A model generated the notes under the pieces. The model saw only the letters and a list, made by a program, of their open reading frames with translations. It ran no database searches and was not told the DNA's origin. A DNA stretch of 64,000 nt, from contig CM028334.1 of assembly GCA_016647705.1 (NCBI GenBank), positions 7,783,546 through 7,847,545 of the forward strand, given 5' to 3'. Made by a program: the position numbers and the translations under genes. The stretch is from Eucommia ulmoides (lineage: Eukaryota > Streptophyta > Magnoliopsida > Garryales > Eucommiaceae). Below, piece by piece: positions 54,514-64,000 of this stretch. Position 1 is the stretch's first letter, and each line of letters begins with the position of its first letter.

Positions 54514-55990
54514 GAAAAGGTCTTTCTGACGTTCTCGGCGAAGATGGTCGCCACGAATGTAGTCAAGGGAGTATAAATGACCTGACGGGCGCCCGATGAC
54601 GGTCTTCGGTCTCTGGGAAGTGGGCCCAACCTCCCCTCCGCCTGCAGTCTCCTAGACGCTTGGGACCGGCTCGTTCCCTCGTCGGCTCGGGACTTCTTCC
54701 TAAGAAAGTCTTCTTTCTCTTTTGTGATTTTATCCACGAGGTCGGCCTTATAGAAATTAGCGCTGAGGTCGAGTGCTTCGCGAAGGCTAGCGGCCGGCCT
54801 GAAATTCAGGTCATACAAGAGCCTTCGGTGCCTTAGCCTGCTAATGAAAGCATTGAGCGCTACTTCATCAAAAATTCCTTCACATGCAAGGGACTCCATC
54901 CAGAATCGGTGCACGTAATCGGCGAGATTTGCGTTCTCCTCTTGCTTGACGCCGAGGATGTGAGACACAGTTTTCGGCCTACGATGGGGCCGACTAAATC
55001 CCTCCATGAACTGTTGTTCGAGTTGGAGAAATATGGAGATTGAGGCCGGCAGAAGATCGTTAAACCACGACTTGGCCGGGCCAATCAATTCGAGCGAAAA
55101 AAAAATTGCACCTAATGGAATTTGTGGCAGCATGTACATCCATGTAGGAAATATACACGAAAAGGTGATCCATTGGGTCTGTCGTCCCATCATAATGGGC
55201 TGTCGGCGAGTTGGGAAATCGGTACGGAACTGCCTCTTCAGTGATTTCCGTAGAGAAAGGAGACCTGACCCCGGCATGAAGCCCGGGAGCTTCCCCGGTG
55301 TTGCACATGAGACTGAGGGTAGCTTCCATCTCTGTCAGGCGTCACTCCATCGTGGTTGTTACCCTCTCCAGGGCGATAATCTAACTGGCAACAGGTCCGG
55401 GCTCCCTCCTACGAGCTTTGGGGAGGGGGGGAGTGAGAGTCTATCTCTCTGATTTGAGAAGATCGGTGCTCAGAGCGCTCACGGCGGCTATACTCTCGAG
55501 CCGGCGGTGATCCCGGCCGATCGTGGGATCGTCGACCACAAGTTGATCTCGAAATGTTTGCCGAAGCGACTGGGGGGTCGAGGTCCCTATCCCTCAGTGC
55601 TCGGTTAACGGCTTGGGGCCGAGCTTGTGCCATCTGCTCGTGAGAGTCCAGCGCTCGATCACCGGACTCCTATGGGCGGGCCCTCTCCTCCGCAACATAG
55701 AGGTCTGGCCCCCCTTCAACCTGGAGTGGAGGTATGTGAGAGAGGAGAATGTCGAAGTATTTTTGGAATTTGCCAAGTTGGTGTTCCACGTTGTCGAGCC
55801 TGGTGGCATCGACGACCCCGAACGTCTGTCCTGGCATAGCTCATCGATATCAGCGTTTCGCCTTTCAGCGTCTGTGCCTTCTTCATTTGTCACTCGGCGG
55901 GCAGTGGCCCTAGTTTCCGGCCTTGGAGCCCGCGACATATCCTCCCTAGGTTGTCTATTCACCGAGTGGATTATGTTATCTGATCGGTGA
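54408..55990 (-). pseudogene. Gag of Tat element 2
   Basis: Minus-strand frames 55060-55329 (HYDGTTDPMDHLFVYISYMD) and 54408-55277 (AKSWFNDLLPASISIFLQLE, then ILGVKQEENANLADYVHRFW, LDLSANFYKADL) match the retrotransposon gag domain. An acidic/arginine-rich N-terminus extends towards 55990. At least one frameshift lies near 55100. Confidence 0.8.
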
Positions 55991-56059
55991 GAGTGACCAG
56001 ACCTTGTGTTCATCAAACCTTAGCCAAGCGGGTAGCTGATGATTCAGAGAAGGCTTTTA

Positions 56060-56087
56060 GTAGCGCTTCCCACAGACCGCCCCAAAC
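56060..56087 (-). other. Primer-binding region of Tat element 2
   Basis: On the minus strand GTTTGGGGCGGTCTGTGGGA directly follows the 5' LTR. Tat elements commonly show TTTGGCGCCGTCTGTGGG here, so it is a two-base variant. Confidence 0.6.
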
Positions 56088-56779
56088 TGTTGGTGTCGGA
56101 ATTTGGTCCGACCAGCAGTATGGTCCAAACACTCTCGGATCAAGGGTGAGGGAGGTACTGGCCTTGTTCTTTCATGCGCTGCAGCAGGGTCGGGTGACTA
56201 AACTGGCCTGAGTCCGAACCCGGGTCTTGGTTCCTTTCCTAGCTCCTAGCTGTTGTCCGAGCTAAGCTCTTGGTCGCCATCTGCACAAGGGACGACTGGG
56301 TTGTTCCCAGCGTGTCCCCTCCGGCGTGAGAGTAAGGATCCGGGGAGAAAGATCGGTCGGAGAGTTACTGTTACCTTGACCTGTCTGACCGATCTGATGC
56401 AAAGTTTCTCTCTCTAGAATGGTTTTCTCGCCGTCGTAAAGTGTGGAGGAAATCTCCTATTTATAGGTGAAAGAGTGATTAGCATAAATAAAATTAAGAT
56501 CTTAAGCTCGGATTACCAGTAAGCAGTTAGGCGCGTGGCCGACATGACGGATTAAAGCTATGGGCCTGGGCCTTGGGCCCATTAATGTTGGAGACGAGGC
56601 CGGCATTCGATCTGCCGAGGTGCCAAGCGAGGTCGGTTACGCGCGAGGAGGTCGGTCTGGGCTGCCGAGCACAGGTCAGCCCGGGCTATCTATACATCAG
56701 GCTAATACAATCGATGGTATCGTGACGGGAACGAACTTAGCGGCGGACACGTGGAGGAGGCCCAACTTCACCCACATCA
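56088..56779 (-). repeat. 5' LTR of Tat element 2
   Basis: Starts TGTTGGTGTCGGAATTTGG and ends CACCCACATCA, followed by the target duplication CTTCT. It matches 42648-43316 with scattered substitutions and one inserted patch near 56525. Confidence 0.9.
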
Positions 56780-56784
56780 CTTCT

Positions 56785-57849
56785 TCCCGGCCGAGTTCCA
56801 CGGAGCTGGAACGACGATACTACTGGCTCACTTTGCACGGCCCGCACGGGGAACTAATCACCGAGTCGTACCTCGAACACGTCATGAAAACAACAGGGAA
56901 AGAGATGAAGAAGAAGAACAGGCACAGGAAGCTGTTCACGAACAGCCACAATCACATGATGTGGAGCCACATAGTGTTCAAACATCTGGCGACCTTCGAC
57001 ACCTTCGCTATGGACATAGTGTTCAAACATCTGGCGACCTTCGACACCTTCGCTATGGCGGAAGAGAAGAAGAAAGACATCATAGAAGATCTCGTCACAT
57101 TCAGACGGAGCAAAAAGTACTATAACAAAATAGGAAAGGCATGGAAAAGAGGGTATTTGCTGTACGGACCTCCAGGCGCCGGAAAATCCACCATGATTGC
57201 GGCAATGGCGAATCTACTCAACTACGATGTTTACGATCTTGAGCTGACATCGGTGAAAGACAACATGGAACTGAGAAAACTTTTGATCGAGACCTCCAGC
57301 AAATCGATCATCGTGATTGAAGACATCGATTGCTCGCACGATCTCACTGGCCAGAGAGAGAAGAAACAGGGGACATCAATGGACGACAATGACCGAAACA
57401 GGGCAAAAACAGCCGCCGGAAAAGAACACGAAGAAGAGAACGGAAGCAGAGTGACTCTCTCCGGACAACTGAATTTCATCGACAGCTTATGGTCTGCTTG
57501 CAGAGGAGAGAAAATCATCGTTTTCACAACAAACTACGTTGAGAAATTGGACCCGGCTCTGACAAGAAGGGATCGAATGGACAAACAGATAGAGCTATCT
57601 TACTGCGATTTCGAGGGGTTTAGGGTTCTGGCGAGAAATTACCTGGACAACGAAACACATCCCATGTTCGAATCAATCGAAAGATTGATGGAGGAGACAG
57701 TGATCACACCGGCCGACGTCGCCGAGAGCCTGATGCCCAAAGCGAAAGAAGATTCAGAGAAGTGTCTTCTCAATCTGATTCGTGCTCTGCAGGAATTGCA
57801 GGAAACAGCTCCGGCGAAGACAGAGGACACTCCGGCACCTGAAACATGA
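56785..57849 (+). pseudogene. AAA-ATPase (BCS1-like/AATP1 type), 3' part
   Basis: It continues from NSS at 42647: SRPSSTELERRYYWLTLHG, ITESYLEHVMKTTGKEM, RKLFTN, then the AAA core. Walker A is GPPGAGKST (the family usually has GPPGTGKST), Walker B is IIVIEDIDCS, sensor 1 is FTTNYVEKLDPAL and the arginine region is TRRDRMD (usual RRGRMD). The C-terminal four-helix part ends PAPET. A 45-bp tandem duplication (56971-57060) repeats IVFKHLATFDTFAM. These proteins are membrane-anchored ATPases of mitochondria or ER linked to stress responses. This copy is split by 14 kb and is probably dead. Confidence 0.88.
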
Positions 57850-57942
57850 TCAAGAAGGCGAAAACAATCATATGAAGTGATAATTTCAACTGTCAATTGA
57901 CGAACCCATGAAGGATTAATGTAAAAATCTGATATCCCACTT

Positions 57943-58086
57943 ATCAAGTACACCTATTTAAAGCTTAAGAAGGGAGGTATCAAGTACACCTATTTAAAGC
58001 GTAAGAAGGGAGGTATCAAGTACACCTATTTAAAGCGTAAGAAGGGAGGTATCAAGTACACCTATTTAAAGCGTAAGAAGGGAGGT
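57943..58086. repeat. Four tandem copies of a 36-bp unit downstream of the AAA-ATPase
   Basis: ATCAAGTACACCTATTTAAA followed by GCGTAAGAAGGGAGGT repeats exactly four times (57943, 57979, 58015 and 58051). The only clear difference is GCTT in copy 1 against GCGT in the others. Confidence 0.95.
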
Positions 58087-58395
58087 AAGGAGAAGAGTGA
58101 CATGAGTAAGTTCGTTAAAGAAGATTTTTATTCCTTCTTGCGGATGTTAATTCGTTGAGTATGTATGTTAGAAGAGTTGGTTAGAAGACAATATTCTAAT
58201 CTAAGAGAATAAATAGAAGTTAGTAGGGGTAGTAGGCATTGAGAATTTAGATGGTGTTTGTGGGGAGACCAGACTCTCAAATTCTTGAAGTTTTTAGCTT
58301 TAACTGGTATTTTCCTTCATTGTTTGATTAATACAAGTGCATTTTCTCTCGATGGGTGGGTTTGTAGAGCCAAACGCTATTTTACAAGGAATTAG

Positions 58396-59098
58396 ATGAG
58401 CGACGGTGAAAGGTTAGAGGCAATGGCTTTGAGCATAGAAGGGAAGGCTCTAGCGTGGTACCAATATGTGGAGGAAAAGCTAAGGTTCCATACCTAGAAG
58501 GAGTTCAAGCTAGCCTTTCTAAACTGATTTTGATCTAGCATGGAGGGGACGCTATGTGAGAAATTTCTGGTCATCCGTCAAGAGTCCACAGTCGAAGACT
58601 ACCAGGAACAATTTGAGATATTGACGTCCCCGTTGAAAGCATTGTCGGACGAGGTGCAGAAGAGCACCTATCTCAATGGTCTCACGCCATCAATTATGGT
58701 TGAGGTTCGATTAATGAGACCCAAGAATTTGATGGAGATGATGGAAGTAGCCTAGATGATAGAGGACAAAAATCGAGTTCTGCAGGCCACATGGATCGGG
58801 TCTGGGTCCAACGGGCCATGGAGCAGAAGCTCGGGTTCAAGTACGGGTTTAACTTATACAAGCCCTAGTTTTTCGAAAAATCAGGGTTTCGCAGGAACGA
58901 CGATGCAAACACCCCCGACGGCAACAACAATACGCACAGAACCAGAGCAAAAGAAGACGATGCCGAAGGAGATCTCAGTGATGCGAAAACCGCCTGGCTA
59001 TCGGCGGTGCACTGATGCTGAGTACCAGAGTCGCCGTGGAAATGGACTGTGTTATCGTTGTGAGAAGAAATACTCCCCTGGACATGTGTGTAAGAACT
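58396..59098 (+). pseudogene. Gypsy gag with internal stops
   Basis: One continuous frame with four stops: EGKALAWYQYVEEKL, KEFKLAFL, CEKFLVIRQESTVEDYQEQF, YLNGLTPSIMVEVRL, then a linker and the zinc knuckle CYRCEKKYSPGHVC. Typical of Ty3/gypsy gag (chromovirus-like). All breaks are stop codons rather than frameshifts. Confidence 0.8.
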
Positions 59099-59178
59099 GA
59101 CAGCTACAGGTACGTATTTTAGATGATTCTTGGCCACTTGAAGAAGTAGAAAATGACGAAATAAAGGTAGTTGAGAAG

Positions 59179-59529
59179 GTGGACGAGCTAGAGCTTGTAG
59201 ATGGGGCTGTCGAACTATCTATGAATTCAGTGATGGGTTTCACGAACCCACACACCATGAAGTTACGTGGGGAAATTGGGCAACACACGGTGACTATATT
59301 GGTGGATTGCGAGGCATCGCATAATTTCATCTCTAAAGATATAGTGCAGCGGCTAAACATACCATTAACGACAACCACGGAGTACAAGGTAATCATGGGA
59401 AAGAGAGGAACGGTGAGCACCAATGAAATTTGCAAAAGAATTTTTCTATTCCTTCTTGAAGTAGAAGTAGTGAAGAATTTTTTGCCACTGGAATTAGGAA
59501 GGGAGGATTTGATTTTGGGAATGCAATGA
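59179..59529 (+). pseudogene. Gypsy aspartic protease remnant
   Basis: HTVTILVDCEASHNFISKDI corresponds to the protease active site; the usual D-S/T-G-A reads DCEA, so it would be inactive. It continues through LPLELGREDLILGMQ, followed by a stop. Confidence 0.75.
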
Positions 59530-59907
59530 TTGTCAAAATTAGGGGTTATGCAAGTGAATTAGAAGGCCTTGGTCATGAAATTTACTTTGGGACGAACCAC
59601 GGTAACGCTGAAGGGAGAATTGGGTTTATGCAAGATGCAAGTTTTGCTCAAAGCAATGATGCGTGCCATACAGCATGAAGGGCACGGTTATTTGCTGGAA
59701 CTTGGGTCACTAGACGTACAGAACGAGGTTGAAGAAGTAGCCAAGGAGGTTCCTCAAGCAAGTTATTTCAATGGTACCCAGAGGTTGTGAAGGAGCCGAG
59801 GGGATTACGCCCTCAAAAGAAGTTGGATCACTACATTATTTTGAAAGAAGGGACGAAACTAGTGAGCGTGAGACCATACCGTTACCCACAAATGCAAGAT
59901 AGAGCAC

Positions 59908-60351
59908 TTGGTGAGAGAAAGGCTTGCAGCCAGTATAATTCAACATAGTCATAGTCCATTTTCAATCCCCATCATTTTAGTGAAGAAAAAATATAGAAGT
60001 TGGAGATTTTGTGTAGACTTGAACTTAGTAACCATTCCGAACAAATTCTCTATACCGGTGATAGATGAGCTCTTGGATGAATTACATAGGGCATGATTTT
60101 TATCTAAGTTGGACCTAAAGTTGAGTTACCACCAAATTAGAGTGAGTCCTCATGATGTGCCTAACACGGCTTTTAGGACACATGTAGGCCACTATAAGTT
60201 TCTAGTGATGCCTTTTGGGTTGATGAACGCACCAGCTATCTTTCAAGCATTGATCAATGAGGTATTTAAGAAGCATATTCGAAAGTTTCTATTGGTGTTT
60301 TTTACGACGTTTTCGTGTATAGTAAATCTATAGAGGAGCATATGGAACATT
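59908..60351 (+). pseudogene. Gypsy reverse transcriptase, truncated
   Basis: [47 protein letters not shown] and [20 protein letters not shown] match fingers and palm. The YDD region reads out of frame (YDVFVYS) and the sequence ends at EEHMEH, where a new LTR-like sequence begins. Confidence 0.8.
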
Positions 60352-60834
60352 GATCGCACTTCATTTTGTGCGATTTTGTATCAATAAACTTAGTTTTGTT
60401 AATCCTTCGATCAAAATAAAATATTGTAAATTAAGTTATTTTATTTATTTTTGTAGGTTTTTGAATTTGGAACAAAACAACATTAATTTGAGGCAAATCG
60501 AATGAAAAAAGAACAAATCACGTCAAGCCGAACAGAAGACGAAAAAGATGAAGTAGGGTGGCTCAACCAAGCCGCCCTTGAGAGAGGAGCCTAGCCTAAC
60601 CACCCATAGGTTGGCCACATAGCCAGCCTGCGTGGGTTGAGTGGGCTGCCAACCCGTGGGCTGGCGTATACCAGCCCTTCTGGCCAATTGGCCAGCTGTC
60701 CCTTCTCTCTCTTTATTTTTTCCACTTGCACACCTAAAGCTGTTTTGTAAAATCTATAAATAGGGAAAGGATTGGAACTAAATAGGGACCAATTTCCACT
60801 TCATTCTTAGAAGAAATAATAGCATTTTCTTGTT

Positions 60835-60873
<39 letters not shown>

Positions 60874-61587
60874 TATTTCAAGAAAATAACATTGCACGTA
60901 CCCATGAGCGGCTAAATTTTCTTACACCGGATTAGGATGTAATGAGGTATTTTGAATTTATGTAATATTATATTTTCTATTTAATTGTTGGATATTGTAT
61001 AAATTATTGCATGACATGAAACTTGTTCTTAAAAATGATTTTATTGTAATTGAATTTATTGTCAAAATATTCTTGTAGAAATTTTTATTTAAATTTAATT
61101 ACTACTTGAACATTAGAACTTACACCTGTAGTCTAGGTCTAATGATTATTCAATCATATTCTTAGGGATTGATTATTGGTCTGGATGGTTTATGCTTAGA
61201 TTTTAATTCACTTTATATTAATGTAGTGTAGGAATTAAATACCGAAGATAAATCATACCAGAAAATAACAATTCAATCTTTCTGAGTAGTTCTGACTTGT
61301 AGTTTGGAACACTCATTTTTAAAAATCCAAATTAAGGAAGAAAATACGAGAACAACATAAATCTCAAAATATGAATTTATAATTTCTAACACGGTCTCTT
61401 ATTTTTATTTTTATCAAAACTTTATTTCTTTACAATTAAAATTTTCAAATCATCACTCCAAAGAAAAAAAAATTGAAAATTGATAATTATAAGACCAATT
61501 CCTGTGGTTCGACACTCGTACTTAAGTACACTATTATTCAAATGCTTCCATCTTACCATGGGCTTAATAGTGAACTCCCCTATTAGC
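60352..61587 (+). mobile_element. Probable Athila-like LTR and 5' region
   Basis: Begins TGATCGCACTTC immediately after the truncated RT and precedes an Athila-like gag piece. CCTGTGGTTCGACACTCGTA near 61500 resembles the terminal part of Athila LTRs. It contains a poly-T run (60836-60872). The right boundary and primer site are not clear. Confidence 0.45.
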
Positions 61588-61895
61588 ACCTCAATAATTT
61601 TCTAGAGGTTTGCACCACTTTCAAACTGCCCCACTTATCTGAGGATGCGGTTATCCTCAAACTTTTCCCGTTCTCTCTAAAAGATCAGGCTAAAGAGTGG
61701 CTCCATTCTCTGCCCCCAGGATCAATCACTACATGGGAAGGGCTTCAAAGGACTTTCCTGCAAAAATATTTCCCAATTAGCAAAACCAATCAACTTAGGA
61801 AATCCATAACTTCATTCACACAAAAAACCTCTGAAGAGTTCCATGAAAGTTGGGATCGAATGAAAGACGTTTTGAGAGAATGTCTACATCACGGG
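61588..61895 (+). pseudogene. Athila-like gag fragment
   Basis: An open frame without start: LKLFPFSLKDQAKEWLHSLP, GSITTWEGLQRTFLQKYFP, QTSEEFHESWDRMKD-type and ECLHHG, matching the Athila gag domain. It is cut exactly at the family-B LTR (61896). Confidence 0.8.
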
Positions 61896-62574
61896 TGTTA
61901 ATCTTAAGATTTTGATGAACAATTAAATGTTGATATTTTTTGTAGAACTAACGATTTTATTGACTGTTTCAGTTTATTAGTTCTAGTGATAAAAATGATC
62001 ATGAAGATATTGTGACAATGCTAAAGACGATGACAAATATGATAGAAGATTAAGAGTTTGAAGAAATTAAAGAACCAAGGAAAAATAACTCAGGTTAAAT
62101 TTTAATTCTTAATGTATCTCGGTTAGGATCACACATGACACAAAATGATTTTCAAAATTATGTGTGTTTTTATAGGATCATAATTAGTTAAATTATTTGC
62201 TCCTATGTGTAATTGAAAAAGAAATAAAGATGATTGATTAAAATTGAATTTAAGATTTTAGTGGAGCTAATCGAGAAAAGAAATCGGTTAAAGGAGTGAA
62301 AACGTCGAAGAAAATAAATTAAAATCGGATTAAGGAGAGATGTTACAGCTTGAGTAGTCAACTAGTTGGTCGACAGATGCTTAAAATGAGAAGTTGCTGG
62401 ATCGTTCAGTCGACAGGTAAGTCAACCTATGGCCAAAAGAGGAAGTCTCTGAATCTTTCGGTCGACAGGTGAGTCGACTTGTGTAACTCTTTGAATCGTC
62501 CGGTCGACAGATGAAGTATGGGCAGTCGAACGATGGGCGAAGGATTTTTGACTTGGCTACATCCTAAATCGAGC
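61896..62574 (+). mobile_element. 5' piece of a family-B LTR
   Basis: Starts TGTTAATCTTAAGATTTTGA and follows 38269 onwards, including the GTCGAC array. It is interrupted at 62574 by a reversed family-A LTR. Confidence 0.75.
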
Positions 62575-64000
62575 TGTCACACCCCATCCAAGATACCCAT
62601 CACCAAGAGGCTCGGTGGGAAGTCGACATGACTTCACCCAAACGTCAAACCATCTAAAAAAGACAAAGGCCATATATAAATATACAACCACAAAATGTCA
62701 CTAGATACATCCTCTCTAATGGGGGACACATCCATCCCTGAATTATAATAACAATACATAAAAATATAACAACCAAGAATCTTACACAGATTCGCCCCTG
62801 ACAGCTCATCTCAGAAACTCCCATACGACTCCATTATACGACTCTATCTAGTGCCAGTAGGGGGACCAACTCCTAAATTTGCTCCACCTGCGAGTGTACT
62901 GTCTTCTTAGTAAAAACCACTTTTAACATAATAATAATAATACATTCTAAATAATACGACATTTAAATGGATCAAGCTTAACGCGTATAAACAACACATT
63001 TTGAACAGTAGTATAAAAAATATATACCACGAGAAAACTCTTTCTTCCTACCATTTAGAAATTATCATCCATAAATATATATCAAATATATGAAAACTGT
63101 CCAAACCATCAGCATAAGATAATATAATAAATCATCAAAGACGATATAATAAAACACTACATCACCACATATAACAAAACATCACATACGACAAAACACC
63201 ACATCTCACCACACCACACCACATTACACCACACCACACCACATTACACCACATCACACCACCCCCATATCTCGACTAGCCATGTGATCGTTTTAACCTC
63301 ACGATCGGGAGTTACAACGGTGTCGTATCCCGTAGGATATGCCTTCCTAGTGGGATATAACAACGCTCCGCTGGACTGTGCCAGACGGGTGAAACAACGC
63401 TCCGCTGGACTAAGCCAGATGGGTGAAACACCGCTCCGCTAGATTGTGCCAGACGAGTGAAAATCCACCACCAATCTCCACCTCACCATCATAACAACAA
63501 CTCATCTCCACCTCAACAACAACAACTCATCTCTATCTCAACAACAACTCAATAGAAAACATCAACGCTCTGCCGAAGCAGATAAAATCAATAACATCGA
63601 CAAAACAATAACATCATCAAACTACAAATCAATAATATCAACATCTATCTCCAAAACCGATTTAATCCAAATATATTTTTTCCATCATCTTTTAAAACCA
63701 ATTAGATTTAACAAATCATTTCTTTCCATTATCTTTAAAAACCTGCAAAAACCACATTTCCAAATCACCCAAAACCGCTTGATCCATATAAGTTATAAAT
63801 GCGTTTAGTTTTTAAGTAAACACATTTTCCATCATATATTTGAAAATAGATTTGACAAGACGACAGTACACTCATCTCGATATCCGTTTTGCAAAACTGC
63901 CATTGACTACACTCTATCTGGACGCCGGTGCCTGCGAATCTAATAGCAACAGGGCCTAAATTAATATCTTATTTAAAATACCCTAATCATACAATGCAGG
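62575..64000 (-). mobile_element. LTR, family A copy 3, reversed, running off the window
   Basis: Begins TGTCACACCCCATCC, the complement of the right end of copies 1 and 2. It then shows the complement of the stem-loops (63300-63350), a hairpin array (63371-63452), TTCG hairpin 63569-63582 and the 3' part of the intron-like segment at the end. CGAGC before it (62570-62574) may be the target duplication; the other side lies outside the window. Confidence 0.75.
63371..63582 (-). repeat. Hairpin array in LTR copy 3
   Basis: CTGGACTGTGCCAG, CTGGACTAAGCCAG and CTAGATTGTGCCAG start at 63371, 63405 and 63439, exactly 34 bases apart. Further along, TCTGC-TTCG-GCAGA (minus strand, 63569-63582) is a perfect five-pair TTCG hairpin like those of copy 1. 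Confidence 0.65.

Larger units (their letters stand above)
42648..56779 (-). mobile_element. Ty3/gypsy Tat-type element 2, complete ends, inserted in the AAA-ATPase
   Basis: LTRs at 42648-43316 and 56088-56779 end TG...CA (or one-base variants). CTTCT is duplicated outside (42643-42647 and 56780-56784). On the minus strand the order is 5' LTR, primer site, gag, protease, RT, RNase H, second RNase H, integrase, antisense ORF, 3' LTR. A 2816-bp solo LTR plus 5 bp splits the protease, so the element itself is about 11.3 kb. The LTRs differ visibly (by eye roughly one base in ten), so the insertion is not recent. Many stops show it is dead. Confidence 0.92.
58130..60351 (+). mobile_element. Decayed Ty3/gypsy fragment (gag, protease, 5' part of RT)
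   Basis: Plus-strand gag, protease and RT remnants in the normal order, cut at 60351 just after the RT active site region. Sequence from about 58130 to 58380 may be the end of its 5' LTR and leader. No 3' LTR is present. Stops such as TGA and TAG sit where CGA, CAG or TGG would be expected. Confidence 0.75.

Noticed and set aside
1..64000. tRNA, rRNA, CRISPR arrays and bacterial-style operons
   Set aside because: I saw no cloverleaf with A and B boxes, no rRNA-like sequence and no spaced identical repeats of CRISPR type. The regular arrays present are LTR hairpins and minisatellites.

Overview
The window reads as nuclear DNA of a flowering plant, most likely a eudicot. It has genes with short GT-AG introns, AT-rich intergenic DNA, CT and CA microsatellites, and dense nested transposable elements. 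I see no prokaryotic operons, rRNA, tRNA or CRISPR. The species cannot be told from the sequence.

Only two host genes of normal size are recognisable. (1) A seven-exon, 667-codon hydroxyproline O-galactosyltransferase-type gene on the + strand (8128-13029) has every splice junction in phase and looks intact. (2) An AAA-ATPase of the mitochondrial/BCS1-like plant family is split into 42310-42647 and 56785-57849. A 14.1 kb Ty3/gypsy Tat-type retrotransposon sits inside its coding sequence, with a CTTCT target duplication. A one-base frameshift and a 45-bp internal duplication are also present, so it is a pseudogene. A short captured exon of a CXXS-type thioredoxin lies in a terminal-inverted-repeat element at 3952-4053.

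Layout. 1-4450: a Mutator-like element split by a 2.47 kb solo LTR (family A, copy 1). 5255-6474: a fold-back element with a 9-bp target duplication. 7700-13100: the galactosyltransferase gene, whose introns are full of MITEs. 13309-17830: a decayed Ty1/copia element on the minus strand. 17831-22550: repeats, including a hAT MITE nested in a PIF/Harbinger-like MITE. 22555-33060: a 5'-truncated Tat element (element 1) with pol on the minus strand and an antisense extra ORF on the plus strand. 33061-34600: two nested fold-back elements. 37140-41515: a roughly 1 kb tandem duplication carrying a hAT MITE and broken by a 2.37 kb solo LTR (family B). 42310-57849: the broken AAA-ATPase, with Tat element 2 inside it and a 2.8 kb family-A solo LTR inside that. 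58100-64000: a decayed gypsy fragment, an Athila-like LTR and gag piece, a family-B LTR piece and a third, reversed family-A LTR.

The most interesting material is in the family-A LTRs. Copies 2 and 3 carry an AT-rich GT...AG segment that is missing from copy 1 exactly at the would-be exon junction, as expected if a spliced LTR transcript was reverse transcribed. The same LTRs carry arrays of short hairpins (TTCG or GNAA-type loops) whose stems differ by compensating changes between units and copies. The Tat elements each carry an antisense ORF with its own TATA-like box and putative introns, a known but little understood feature of that lineage.
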